From an uncultured Pseudomonadota bacterium (GTDB taxonomy: Bacteria > Myxococcota_A > UBA796 > SXON01): a stretch of DNA of 64,000 nt. The notes below the pieces were generated by a model. That model had not been told where the DNA came from and made no database searches. It worked only from the letters and a program-made list of their open reading frames with translations. How positions within the stretch are numbered: position 1 is the stretch's first letter; each line of letters begins with the position of its first letter. The stretch covers positions 1 through 64,000 of the forward strand of contig CAIQVJ010000125.1 of the NCBI GenBank assembly GCA_903875225.1, read 5' to 3'. Below are positions 26,939 to 35,440 of this stretch, piece after piece. A program made the translations under genes and the position numbers.

Positions 26939-28171
26939 TCAGCCCTCGAGGCCGCTCTGTGCGCCCTCTGGCTCGTCCGGCTCCTTCGGGCGGGGGGAGT
27001 TCGTCAGCATCGACCAGAACGTGCGCACCGACTCACCGATCCCGAGGCGGGTCCGCTTGTCGAACACGACGAGCAGGACAAAGAGGACGAGGTAGCCCAT
27101 CGCGATCAGGTGATGGGAATTCGGCATCAGGGGCTGGATCAGGAAGAGCCCACCGAGCAGGCCGGCCTGCCACAACTGCAGGCGAAGGTCGGCGATCACC
27201 GCGATCCCGAACAGGCACTGCGCGGCGGTGAGCAGCATCTCGTCAGACTGCCGCCGGTCCAGCGGGAGGGAGGCCACGCCGTGGCTCGCGAGCGAGACAA
27301 CGAGCGCGAGCGTGCCGACCAGCAGGGTCCACTGGTTCACGCTCGAGCTCACCAGCGCCCGGAGGCCTGTCTGACTCGCCCCGCGCCAGACCATCAGCGT
27401 CGCCACCACGACCTCCGGCGCCTCACTCGCGACCGGGGCCACCCACTGGACGAGCACGAACTCGTCCACGCCGAACTCCTTGCCGGTGTGCACGAGCGCC
27501 TCTGCGAACGGCTCGGCGGAGAGCACGATGACGCCCGCCCCGAACAGGAGCAGCAGCAGTACACCGGCCCTGCGGACCATCGTGGACTGGTGGGCCAGCA
27601 CGGCGGCGGGCCCCACCGGCTCGCTCTCGTGCTCCTCGCCGCGCGCCGCTGCGACGAGATAGAGTAGGTACAAGGTTACATATACTGCAGTGTCGAACAG
27701 GGTCAGCGACCCGCGCCACACCGGTACGAGCGCGTACAAGGTCGAGAGCAGCAGGATGGTGATCTCGGCACCCATGTCCCGCTGCAGGACCACCCGGTCC
27801 CGGCGAAACTTCGCCCAGTTGAGCACGCACACGAGCGTCCAGCCGAAGCCGAGCATCAGCCGGTTGCCCCCCGTCATGTTCGCGATCGCATAGCCCGCGG
27901 ACTCGGGATCCGTCGCCGCCTTCCATGCGAACGTGGCGTCCACGGCGTACTCGGGCAGCACCGCCACGAGGGCGAGTACGCTCACGGCGAGCGCCTGGGG
28001 AACGTCCTCCTCCGCGACCTCGCAGGCCCAGGAGAGCAGGAACGCTGCGCCCAGGATGGCTACCCCGCTCAGCACCGCGACGAGGGTGTTTCCGACGTCC
28101 TGCCCGGTGAGGTGGACGACCAGCCAGGGAGCGGCGACGCCCGCCGCGATGAAGTAGGGGAGCCAACGCAT
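26939..28171 (-). CDS. CaCA-family sodium/calcium exchanger-like protein
   Basis: A 410-residue integral membrane protein with about ten to eleven hydrophobic segments. The two alpha-repeats of cation/Ca2+ antiporters are visible: LPEYAVDATFAWKAA ... NMTGGN at about residues 72-105, and SEAPEVVVATLMVWRG ... SSSVNQW near 249-290. Both have the conserved acidic residue in a P-E motif, characteristic of ion binding. It probably exports Ca2+ or another divalent cation using H+ or Na+. Its TGA stop is in the same frame as hrpB, one codon before the latter's apparent CTG start. It opens the minus-strand run; a perfect palindrome lies 16 bp upstream of its ATG. Confidence 0.85.
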   Translation of the reverse strand: MRWLPYFIAAGVAAPWLVVHLTGQDVGNTLVAVLSGVAILGAAFLLSWACEVAEEDVPQALAVSVLALVAVLPEYAVDATFAWKAATDPESAGYAIANMTGGNRLMLGFGWTLVCVLNWAKFRRDRVVLQRDMGAEITILLLSTLYALVPVWRGSLTLFDTAVYVTLYLLYLVAAARGEEHESEPVGPAAVLAHQSTMVRRAGVLLLLLFGAGVIVLSAEPFAEALVHTGKEFGVDEFVLVQWVAPVASEAPEVVVATLMVWRGASQTGLRALVSSSVNQWTLLVGTLALVVSLASHGVASLPLDRRQSDEMLLTAAQCLFGIAVIADLRLQLWQAGLLGGLFLIQPLMPNSHHLIAMGYLVLFVLLVVFDKRTRLGIGESVRTFWSMLTNSPRPKEPDEPEGAQSGLEG

Positions 28172-28186
28172 GGCAGGCGGTTATCT

Positions 28187-28200
28187 CCCCCACGTGGGGG
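28187..28200. promoter_or_regulatory. 14-bp perfect palindrome in a divergent promoter region
   Basis: CCCCCACGTGGGGG lies in the 77-bp gap between the exchanger gene (start 28171, minus) and the small exported protein (start 28249, plus). On the minus strand its GGGGG arm runs into GGGGGAG, which could be the exchanger's ribosome-binding region. It could therefore be an operator or a hairpin affecting translation. No regulator is identified. Confidence 0.4.
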
Positions 28201-28248
28201 ACCGCAACAACCGGGGTCCGCCATCGGTCAAACGGCATAGATCGCAGG

Positions 28249-28821
28249 ATGCTCGCTGCGCTCCTCCTGACCCTCTCTGCACTGCTCCCCGCCCACGCCG
28301 CCCCGGGCCCGGACCGACCGGTCTGGCTCGGCGCCACGGTGGGCGGAGGCATGGGGATCGGCACATCGAGCGCTCCGGGCGGCGGGGCGGCGGGCCTCAT
28401 CGGAGTCGCGCTGGGCAAGGTGCCGGGCCGCTCGGTCGGGCTCGAGGGGCGGGTGGGAGAGAGCCTGTACGCCGGGTCGCTGCGCACGGTCGGGAACGTC
28501 GACTTCGACGTCCGCTACCCCGCGGGAAGCGGTCCCTACGGCTACGTCGGGTTCGCCCATCACCACGAGCTCGGAGTGGACGAGGCCCTCGCCCACGTGG
28601 GGGGCGCGATCGCGGCCACCTACGGCGGGATCACGCACCGCACAGGCTTCGAGCTGGGCGGCGGCTGGGATGTCGCCCCGATCTTCCCGCGCAGCGCGTT
28701 CGGATCGCGGATCCGGCCCACGTTGCGGCTCGGGGTCACGGTGCTGCCGGATGGCGTGAGCCCTCCGGTCTACGTCACCGGCGCGGTCGGCGTGCTGTTG
28801 GGGATCGGGAAGGAGCGGTAG
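28249..28821 (+). CDS. small exported protein, possible outer-membrane barrel
   Basis: A 190-residue protein with a clear signal peptide (MLAALLLTLSALLPAHA). The mature part is Gly-rich with alternating hydrophobic residues (VWLGATVGGGMGIG, GPYGYVGFAHHHELG, TLRLGVTVLPDG, AVGVLLGIGKER), as in small eight-strand outer-membrane barrels. There is no catalytic motif. The 3' end overlaps the convergent protease gene by 47 bp. Function unknown. Confidence 0.6.
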   Translation: MLAALLLTLSALLPAHAAPGPDRPVWLGATVGGGMGIGTSSAPGGGAAGLIGVALGKVPGRSVGLEGRVGESLYAGSLRTVGNVDFDVRYPAGSGPYGYVGFAHHHELGVDEALAHVGGAIAATYGGITHRTGFELGGGWDVAPIFPRSAFGSRIRPTLRLGVTVLPDGVSPPVYVTGAVGVLLGIGKER

Positions 28822-30124
28822 CGGCCCGGCGGCGCGCACCGACGGCTGCCACACCGGCGAGCCCGGCCAGCAGGCCAGCCCTGGATCCCCCCCCGGAGCA
28901 CCCACAGTCGGCGTTCGGCTCGACGTCCTCCGCCGATGCGATCGTGATCGTGAACGAATCTGCGGTGAGCGGGTCATCGGCGTCCATGCCCGGCCAGCCC
29001 AGGTTCACGACAGCGAAGGTCGCGAGGCCATCATCGTCTGCGTTCACCGTCACCGTCTCGGCGTCGTCCGCATAGTCGCCCGCGCCCCGGATCCCGATCA
29101 GCCGCCATTCCGTCGCTGCGCTGCCGACCAACGATGCCGTCACGCGCTGCTTCCGCTCCACGGAGACGTCGTAGTAGGCCACGCCGAGCGGATAGAGCGG
29201 GTGCACAGGGGCTACCGAGTCGCCTCGCTCGAGCTCTGCCTCGCGCCACGCCCTGCCCCCCTCCCCGGCCCACGCGATCCACGCGGGCGCCCTCGGCGTG
29301 CCGACGAGCCCGCGAAACGCCGTGAACGCGACGAGATCGGCCTGCCAGTCCCCGGTGAGCTCGTCCCATGCGTCCAGCACGTCCGGCTCGCGCCCGGGAC
29401 CTTCCTGGGCGGTGGCTGCCCACAGTTGCGGCGCGAACGAGCCGCTGCCGTCCCCGTGCTCGATGTCGAGCCAACGCATCCACAGCGTGGCCCCGTACTC
29501 GTAGTAGCTCCAGATGCCGTACTGCTCGTCCAGGAAGTAGCCGTCCTGAAGCACGGTCGAGATCCACGGGGTGGCCTGGAAGTCCGCGAGGTCCGAGGCC
29601 GACGTCGTCCACGTCGGATCGGTCCAGTGCTCGGCGCTCACCGCGGTGGACTCCCAGAGCGAGATGCTCTGCTCGTCGAAGTCCGTCGCATACTGCAGCA
29701 CGTGGTTGAACTCGTGCTGGGTGTAGTGGTGCAGGTCTGCCGTGCGCGCGTCGATGAGCACGAACGCGGGGGTCCCGGCGAAGCCATCGGTGGGATCGCT
29801 GTCCTGGCAGTTCCCGTCCCCCGCCTCGCAGTCCACCCAGGCAGACCCCGCGGCGCCCGTCTCGGCGATGGTGAGGTAGATGTCGAGCGCGTCGCTGCCT
29901 CCGATGCCGGCGTCGGGCACGGGCGCGCGAAAGCCCAACTGGTCCACCTGCACGTCCCAGGCGGTGTCCGCGTAGCCGATCACGTCGAGACAGTGCTGCT
30001 CGTCGTTCAGCCGCGACCAGTGGCAACGGATCGGGTGCTGCGCGCTGTCGACGTAGCCGAAGGAGTCCGGGCGCGCCGCGTACCCTGCGGGCACGCTCCA
30101 CACCGCGAACGCGAGGAGGAGCAA
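28775..30124 (-). CDS. exported metalloprotease-like protein with MYXO-CTERM-like tail
   Basis: A 449-residue protein starting at TTG 30124 with a signal peptide (LLLAFAVWSVPAGYA). A zinc-protease-like motif HEFNH lies near residue 135 (HHYTQHEFNHVLQYATD), with candidate distal Glu residues in LWESTAVSAEHW. The C-terminus has DCGCSGGGSRAG, a hydrophobic segment and an RRR cluster, resembling MYXO-CTERM. The upstream lipoprotein gene ends five bases before this start. Possible role is a surface or secreted peptidase; the exact family is uncertain. A shorter start would lose the signal peptide. Confidence 0.7.
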   Translation of the reverse strand: MLLLAFAVWSVPAGYAARPDSFGYVDSAQHPIRCHWSRLNDEQHCLDVIGYADTAWDVQVDQLGFRAPVPDAGIGGSDALDIYLTIAETGAAGSAWVDCEAGDGNCQDSDPTDGFAGTPAFVLIDARTADLHHYTQHEFNHVLQYATDFDEQSISLWESTAVSAEHWTDPTWTTSASDLADFQATPWISTVLQDGYFLDEQYGIWSYYEYGATLWMRWLDIEHGDGSGSFAPQLWAATAQEGPGREPDVLDAWDELTGDWQADLVAFTAFRGLVGTPRAPAWIAWAGEGGRAWREAELERGDSVAPVHPLYPLGVAYYDVSVERKQRVTASLVGSAATEWRLIGIRGAGDYADDAETVTVNADDDGLATFAVVNLGWPGMDADDPLTADSFTITIASAEDVEPNADCGCSGGGSRAGLLAGLAGVAAVGARRRAATAPSRSPTARRPRR

Positions 30125-30129
30125 GGCCC

Positions 30130-30969
30130 CTACGACCCCGAGAGATCACGCGTGATGCGCGTGGCCGTGAGCGTCCCGGTGAGCGAGAGCCCCGAGAGAT
30201 CGGTCGTGAAGGAGGCGTCGAGGTTCCCGTCCACGTCGAGGGTGCCCGTGGTGTCGATGTCGTACTGGTAGAAGCCGAGATCGATCGACGAGCTGCCGGT
30301 GAGTGCGCCGTCGGCGTTGTCGTAGGCCAGGATGTAGGAGGTGTCGAGATCGTAGCCGTTGAGCGAGAGGAGGCAGCTCGCGTCGCCGGTCACGGTCTCG
30401 CCGTAGGCGTCCACGGTGATGGTGGTCGCGCCGGAGCACCCCACCGCGTAGCTGCTGTAGACGGCGTCGATCTGGAGCGTGCCGCTGTAGATGCCCGCGT
30501 ACGGGCTCTGCACGAGCACGCCGCCGATGGTGTAGGCCAGCCGGTCGCCGTTCGGGAGGTTCGCGGTGGCCGTGAGCGCGTGCGTTCCGACGTCGAGGGC
30601 GCTGTCGACGACGTTCGTGCCGGTGATGCCCCAGGCCGTGTCGATGTCGCTGGTCCAGGCGATGTCGGTGAAGTCCATCACGTTGCCATCGGCGTCGTGC
30701 ACCTCGGCTGCAAACGTGGCGTCCTCCGACCAGGGCAGGAAGTCACCGCTCGCTGGCGAGAGGATGACGAGCGAGGCGCCGTCGTACTCGTGCCAGTCGG
30801 AGTCGACTGCGGTGTCGCCCGTGTCCGCTGTGTCCCCCGTGTCGTCCCCGGTCGCGGTGTCGAGATCGCTGCCGGAGCCCGTGTCACTGTTGATGACCTT
30901 GACGCTGTTTGCGCAGCCCGACGCGAGCAGGAACGCAGGGAGTGAGCAGAAAATGGCGACGAGGCGCAT
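30130..30969 (-). CDS. lipoprotein with Asp/Thr-rich linker and Ig-like domain
   Basis: A 279-residue protein from ATG 30969, directly ahead of a lipoprotein signal (IFCSLPAFLLASGC); an upstream ATG at 30999 would precede it with an unlikely tail. After a linker of Asp, Thr and Gly comes an Ig/PKD-like region (ILSPASGDFLPWSEDATFAAEVHDADGN). The C-terminal beta-rich domain with Ser/Thr-rich strands recalls bacterial calycin-like surface domains. No enzyme motif is present. Its stop is five bases before the protease gene start, so the two are likely one transcript. Confidence 0.65.
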   Translation of the reverse strand: MRLVAIFCSLPAFLLASGCANSVKVINSDTGSGSDLDTATGDDTGDTADTGDTAVDSDWHEYDGASLVILSPASGDFLPWSEDATFAAEVHDADGNVMDFTDIAWTSDIDTAWGITGTNVVDSALDVGTHALTATANLPNGDRLAYTIGGVLVQSPYAGIYSGTLQIDAVYSSYAVGCSGATTITVDAYGETVTGDASCLLSLNGYDLDTSYILAYDNADGALTGSSSIDLGFYQYDIDTTGTLDVDGNLDASFTTDLSGLSLTGTLTATRITRDLSGS

Positions 30970-31034
30970 GGCGGGTCCGGGTTCGGTGAACGGTAGCACG
31001 ATAGCTGCCAGATCGCGCCCAGGAGTGTCGGCTG

Positions 31035-32033
31035 ATGGTGATGAACCCGCAAAGTGTGATCGACGTGCGGGACCTGCGGCGCGCCTTCGCCGGGCCGACT
31101 GGGCCGATGGAGGCGCTCAAGGGGATCACCTTCGCCATCGGCGTCGGGGAGATCGTCGGCTTCCTCGGCCCCAACGGCGCTGGAAAGTCCACCACGATGA
31201 AGATCCTCACCGGTTTCATCCCGCCCACATCGGGAACAGCCAGGATCGCGGGGTTCGACGTGGTGGAAGACTCGCTGGAAGCCCGCAGGCGGCTCGGGTA
31301 CCTGCCCGAGTCGGCGCCTTCGTACAGCGAGATGCGCGTCTGGGACTACCTCGCGTTCCTCGGCCGGGTGCGGGGGCTCGCCGCCGCGGAGCGGGAGTCC
31401 GCCATCGAGCGGGCCGCCACGGAGTGTGACCTGACCGACCGGCTGTACCAGGTGATCGGAACGCTCTCGAAGGGCTACAAGCAGCGTGTGGGCCTCGCCG
31501 CCGCGATCCTGCACCAGCCGCCCGTGCTCATCCTCGACGAGCCCACCAGCGGGCTCGACCCGAACCAGATCGCCGTGATCCGGGACCTGATCCGCCGCAT
31601 CGGCAAGAAGCGCACGGTCATCCTCTCGACCCACATCATGCAGGAGGTGCAGGCGGTGTGCGACCGCGTGCTGATCCTGAACCAGGGCACGCTGGTGGCC
31701 GATGCGCCGACCGAGCGGCTGGCGGAGCAGACCGTGGGCGGGACGCTCCAGCGCGTGACCTACAGGGCGGGCAGCGTACGTCTGGACGCCGAGGCGGTGG
31801 CCGATCGCATCGCGGCCGTGGCCGGCGTACAACGGGTGATCCCGCGCGCCACACAGCAGGACGACGAGGCCGACGCCATGTCCTTCGAGGTGCTGGCCGA
31901 CCGCGACGTGCGGCCCGCGCTGTTCAGCGTGGCCGTGGAGTCCGGGCTCGTACTCCTGGAGCTCACGCGCGAGAAGAGCACGCTGGACGAGGTGTTCCGC
32001 CGGCTGACGCTGACCGACTCCGCTCGATCCTGA
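31035..32033 (+). CDS. ABC transporter ATP-binding protein, GldA/ABC-2 type
   Basis: A 332-residue ATPase. Walker A GPNGAGKST is near residues 49-57, Q-loop region LPESAPSY, signature LSKGYKQRVG near 151-160, Walker B LILDEPTSGLD, and H-switch STHIM. The C-terminal extension of about 100 residues is usual in GldA- and NodI-like proteins. Such ATPases pair with ABC-2 permeases for export or gliding-related complexes. No permease lies beside it; the next gene downstream is on the other strand, 25 bp away. It may serve a permease encoded elsewhere. Confidence 0.9.
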   Translation: MVMNPQSVIDVRDLRRAFAGPTGPMEALKGITFAIGVGEIVGFLGPNGAGKSTTMKILTGFIPPTSGTARIAGFDVVEDSLEARRRLGYLPESAPSYSEMRVWDYLAFLGRVRGLAAAERESAIERAATECDLTDRLYQVIGTLSKGYKQRVGLAAAILHQPPVLILDEPTSGLDPNQIAVIRDLIRRIGKKRTVILSTHIMQEVQAVCDRVLILNQGTLVADAPTERLAEQTVGGTLQRVTYRAGSVRLDAEAVADRIAAVAGVQRVIPRATQQDDEADAMSFEVLADRDVRPALFSVAVESGLVLLELTREKSTLDEVFRRLTLTDSARS

Positions 32034-32057
32034 CGTCCCGATCCCGCGAGCGCCGAC

Positions 32058-34265
32058 TCAGGCCCGCCGGCGGCGGACCGCGGCCGCGGCCAACGCGAGC
32101 CCGACGATGGACAACGCCGGCGTGGCCGACACGGTGGCGCACCCCTTCTTCTCGGCGATCACGACCTTCTGATAGGGGTCGTAGATCCCGAACCCTTCGG
32201 GGTAGACGGCGATCTTCGTGTACGCATAGTCGTCGTTGGTGTCCGGATCGAGGATCTGGACGCTGACCAGGAACGCCTTGCCACCGCTGTTGGACTCCAG
32301 CACCGGGCAGGTCCAGTGCACGGTGGAGCTCGACGCGTTGTCGAAGTTCTGGTTGTCGTCGTCCTGCCAGCTGTACGTGGGCACCTGTCCATCGGCGTCG
32401 TACACCAGGGCCTGCAGGGTGATCACCTGACCGCTCTCGCACGCGTACTGGTCCGCCGCGACGCCCGTCTCGCCGCCCACGATGACGGGGTTGGAGTTGC
32501 TGTCGAGGCAGGAGTCTGCCGAGTCGATGAGCCCGTTGCAGTCGTTGTCGATGTGGTCGTCACAGATCTCCGTGGCGCCGGGGTGGCGGGCGGGATCGGT
32601 GTCGTCGCAGTCGTTGTTCACCTCTGCGTAGCCGTCGCCGTCGTCGTCCGAGAGGGACGTGCCCTCGTCTACGACGCCGTCGCAGTCGTTGTCGACGCCG
32701 TCACCCCGCTCGGGGGCTCCGGGGTACGCTGAGTCGTTGTAGTCGTTGCAGTCGCCGTCGTTCTCCGAGAACGAGTCGCCATCGTCATCGTAGCCGGTGG
32801 TGCCTTCGTCGATGATGTTGTCGCAGTCGTTGTCCTCGCCGTCGAAGATCTCGGCCGCGCCCGGGTACGTGTTGCGGTCGCCCTCGTCGCAGTCGGGGTT
32901 GTCCACATCGGCGCCGTACCCATCGCCGTCGTCGTCGTCCGACGGGTAGTCGGCGCTGATGACCACGGAGACCGCGGCCATCGCGGTGATGCCGCTGCCG
33001 TCGGTGACGACGACCTGCAGCGTGTCGCTGCCGGAGTCGAGATCATGGGGATCGATCTCCACCCAGAAGTGCCCGGAGTCGTCCGTTGCCGTGCAGGTGG
33101 CGACATTGGCGCCCTCCTGGAGCACCGCGCTCTTGACCTTGCAGCCGAGGGTGGTTGCGGGCTGGTTGACATCGAAGATGTTCAGCTCCATCGTCAACGG
33201 CCGGATCGCGTTGTACTTGTAGCCGTTCTCGGGCGACCGGATGAACACGGTCGGCGGCTCGTTCTCGGGGTCGGACCCGGAATTCCCGGTGAGCGTGACG
33301 TCGATCCCGTCCGCGGTCTCGGTGGGGTCGTTCGTGTGGATGAGCATCTGGCAGTAGGCCGCCTGGTCGTCCGTGGGGGCGAAGCGGATCTCGGCGAGCG
33401 TGCTGCCGCTGGCCTCGAGCACACCGAGCGCAGGGCTCGTGGCGAGGGAGAAGGCGCTGTCGCAGCTGTCCGCGAACGCGACGCTGCTGATGTCCAGATC
33501 GCCGTCGCCCACGTTCGCGAGCTCGATGAACGCCACGTGGTCTTCGGTATCCGCGGGGTTCACGTAGCCGAAGTCGTAGGTGCGCGGACGGACGACGAGC
33601 GAGGGCGCCGAATGCTTGGACTGGGCGTGGAGGTAGACCAGCTTCCGCAGCCGGACAGGGTCCTTGTGGTAGGCCGCGAGGAACTGGTCGGCCGTGGCGT
33701 CTGCAGGGATGTCCTGCGACTCCGTGTCGATCTCCAGCGCGCCCCACACGTCGCCGATCGCGCTCGTCGGCGCGAAGTGGACGGTGATCGGGAGGCGGCA
33801 GCCCGGATCGAGCAGGAAGAGAGCGCCTTCGGGCGGGGCCGTCCCCGTGTCCGTCCCCCCACCCGTGTCCGCAGAGCTGTCACCCGTGTCGGCCGGAGGG
33901 GTCCCCGTGTCGATGTCGAGAGACTTCGCGGCCGCCGCCGCAGAGTCCCCGGAGGTGTCCACCGCTGCGCCCCCGGTACACTCCGTGTCGCGGATGTCAT
34001 AGGAGAACGAGTAGTTGTCCGGCGCGGTGTCGAGCAACGTCATCGCGCTCACTGCCATGGTCATGCCGTCGTCCAGCGAGGTCCCGCCATCGTTGCTGAC
34101 GTAGAACGTGCGGTCCACCACGCTTCCCCACCCGGCGTTCCCGAACTCCACGGTCGGCTGGCTCACGGAGAGCTGCGGGTAGGCATAGTCGAGAACCTGA
34201 TCCTTTGCCCCACGACAGCCGAGGACCACCAGGGGGAGAGCGACAACGAGGAGGGTGCGGGACAT
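32058..34265 (-). CDS. lipoprotein with choice-of-anchor/ASPM-like domains and MopE-type repeats
   Basis: A 735-residue protein. A lipoprotein signal (VVALPLVVLGC) leads into beta-sandwich domains resembling choice-of-anchor-D/ASPM-SPD2-Hydin (VEFGNAGWGSVVDRTFYVSND; YDFGYVNPADTEDHVAFIELANVGD). An Asp/Thr/Pro-rich insert separates the first two. After an Ig-like domain come three MopE-type Asp-rich repeats of the form DDDGDGY ... NDCDD ... YPGA-E ... DNDCD-DEG, which are putative metal-binding repeats. The C-terminus has GCATVS, a hydrophobic helix and RRRRA, MYXO-CTERM-like. It is likely displayed at the cell surface; no catalytic site is seen. Confidence 0.75.
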   Translation of the reverse strand: MSRTLLVVALPLVVLGCRGAKDQVLDYAYPQLSVSQPTVEFGNAGWGSVVDRTFYVSNDGGTSLDDGMTMAVSAMTLLDTAPDNYSFSYDIRDTECTGGAAVDTSGDSAAAAAKSLDIDTGTPPADTGDSSADTGGGTDTGTAPPEGALFLLDPGCRLPITVHFAPTSAIGDVWGALEIDTESQDIPADATADQFLAAYHKDPVRLRKLVYLHAQSKHSAPSLVVRPRTYDFGYVNPADTEDHVAFIELANVGDGDLDISSVAFADSCDSAFSLATSPALGVLEASGSTLAEIRFAPTDDQAAYCQMLIHTNDPTETADGIDVTLTGNSGSDPENEPPTVFIRSPENGYKYNAIRPLTMELNIFDVNQPATTLGCKVKSAVLQEGANVATCTATDDSGHFWVEIDPHDLDSGSDTLQVVVTDGSGITAMAAVSVVISADYPSDDDDGDGYGADVDNPDCDEGDRNTYPGAAEIFDGEDNDCDNIIDEGTTGYDDDGDSFSENDGDCNDYNDSAYPGAPERGDGVDNDCDGVVDEGTSLSDDDGDGYAEVNNDCDDTDPARHPGATEICDDHIDNDCNGLIDSADSCLDSNSNPVIVGGETGVAADQYACESGQVITLQALVYDADGQVPTYSWQDDDNQNFDNASSSTVHWTCPVLESNSGGKAFLVSVQILDPDTNDDYAYTKIAVYPEGFGIYDPYQKVVIAEKKGCATVSATPALSIVGLALAAAAVRRRRA

Positions 34266-34650
34266 CGAGTCTCCGGGACGGCGGGCGGGCGGGCAGAACG
34301 GGCGAACAGCGACGGCAGCGCGTTCGGGGGGAAGCGTACCCGTAACGCAGGTGGCGTGTCAATGACCCCAGAAGTCGCTGCGCGACTTCTGGGGGCCCCG
34401 TGCGAGAAAAGCCGGTCCCTGCGGTCGCAGCCGCGACGCCTCGCCAGCTCGGCGCCTGCTGCTCGCTCCGCGCAAGGAACCGTGGTTCCCGGGCCCCGTG
34501 CGAGAAAATCCGGTCCCTGCGGTCGCAGCCGCGACGCCTCGCCGGCTCGGCGCCTGCTGCTCGCTCCGCGCATGGAACCGTGGTTCCCGGGCCCCGTGCG
34601 AGAAAAGCCGGTCCCTGCGGTCGCAGCGCGACGCCTCGCCGGCTGGGCGC
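34266..34650. other. 385-bp intergenic region filled by a hairpin and a 98-bp tandem repeat
   Basis: The gap between the MopE-repeat gene and the MazG-like gene, both minus-strand, carries no gene. It consists of about 100 bp of unique sequence upstream of 34265, a 12-bp-stem hairpin (34366-34394) and two and a half copies of a 98-bp repeat. These are listed separately. Confidence 0.7.
34366..34394 (-). terminator. strong hairpin, candidate terminator of the ribH-nusB-MazG operon
   Basis: CCCCAGAAGTCG and its exact complement CGACTTCTGGGG flank a five-base loop. It lies 257 bp downstream of the MazG-like gene, beyond the repeats, and about 100 bp before the next minus-strand gene. No U-tract follows on the minus strand, so a simple intrinsic terminator is not assured. 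Confidence 0.4.
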
Positions 34651-34651
34651 C
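34394..34651. repeat. 98-bp tandem repeat, about 2.6 copies
   Basis: Copies begin at 34394, 34492 and 34590, each opening GGCCCCGTGCGAGAAAA. The first two are full length and differ at only a few positions. The third stops after about 62 bp, exactly at the stop codon of the MazG-like gene, and has lost one C. Each full copy contains the palindrome GGAACCGTGGTTCC (34476-34489, 34574-34587) and a GTCGC/GCGAC inverted repeat. Likely an intergenic repeat family of this genome. Confidence 0.85.
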
Positions 34652-35001
34652 TACCGGCTGGTGAACCGTCCCGCGTCGCGAATGCGGAGCTTCTGCATCA
34701 TGTCCGCGAACGCCACGTCGAGTGCGATGCCCTGCTCGTTGGCCATGCAGAGCACGATGAACAGGACGTCCGCGAGCTCCATCGCCAGCGGGTCCTGCCC
34801 CGGGATCTCGGCTTCAATCTCCCCAGCCTTCTTCTTCTTCGCCCCGAACCGGTGGTTGTACTCGCGTGCGACCTCTCCGGTCTCCTCCGTGAGGCGCGCG
34901 AGCAACGAAAGCGGGGGCCAGTACCCGCCGTTCTCCTTGATCCAGGCGTCGATCGCGCCCTGGAGCTCGGCTATCGAGCGGCTGTCACCGCTTGCGGCCA
35001 C
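34651..35001 (-). CDS. MazG-like nucleotide pyrophosphohydrolase
   Basis: A 116-residue single-domain protein of the MazG/all-alpha NTP pyrophosphatase superfamily. It has the metal-binding motif EETGEVARE (about residues 39-47) and the partner ELADVLFIVLCMAN (about 75-88), matching the E-x-x-E ... E-x-x-D pattern. Length is typical for YpjD/MazG short forms, which hydrolyse (d)NTPs to monophosphates for nucleotide-pool cleaning. It overlaps nusB by 17 bp. A short KKKK stretch and a central loop are unremarkable. Its stop codon sits at the boundary of the 98-bp repeat. Confidence 0.88.
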   Translation of the reverse strand: MAASGDSRSIAELQGAIDAWIKENGGYWPPLSLLARLTEETGEVAREYNHRFGAKKKKAGEIEAEIPGQDPLAMELADVLFIVLCMANEQGIALDVAFADMMQKLRIRDAGRFTSR

Positions 35002-35440
35002 GCCCCGCCTCGTTCGCGATGCGGTCCAGGATGCCGTTCACGAACGCCCGCGATTCGGCCCCGCCATACTTCTTCGCGATCTCGAGCGCCTCGTTGATCA
35101 CCACGGGCGTAGGAACCTCGCGGTTGAGGATCTCGTACGCGCCGAGCCGGATGATGTTCCGGTCGACACACGGCATCCTGGTGAGGCGCCAGTTCGTGCT
35201 CGCAGCCTCGATCCGGGCGTCGAGCGGCGCAAGCTCCTCGAGGACGCCGCGCACGAGCACCTGCGCGAACTCCATCTCGTCGGGCGATGCAGGGCTCTCG
35301 TCGAGGCCCGAGGTCTCCGGCAAGCCGTCCACCATGGCGCCCCACAGCGCAGAGAGCGCCTGCGGCCCGGTGATCTGCCCGATGTCCACCGCATAGAGCG
35401 CCTGGAGGGCAAACTCGCGCCCGCGACGACGGCCAGCCAT
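34985..35440 (-). CDS. nusB: transcription antitermination factor NusB
   Basis: A 151-residue all-helical RNA-binding protein of the NusB family, opening MAGRRRGREFALQALYAVD and containing the conserved R-L-G-A-Y-E-I-L and P-x-x-V-V-I-N-E-A-L-E-I-A-K-K-Y-G-G motifs. It binds boxA RNA with S10 to prevent early termination in rRNA operons. The start ATG overlaps the ribH stop (ATGA), supporting 35440 and translational coupling. The ribH-nusB pair is a common order. Confidence 0.96.
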   Translation of the reverse strand: MAGRRRGREFALQALYAVDIGQITGPQALSALWGAMVDGLPETSGLDESPASPDEMEFAQVLVRGVLEELAPLDARIEAASTNWRLTRMPCVDRNIIRLGAYEILNREVPTPVVINEALEIAKKYGGAESRAFVNGILDRIANEAGRGRKR

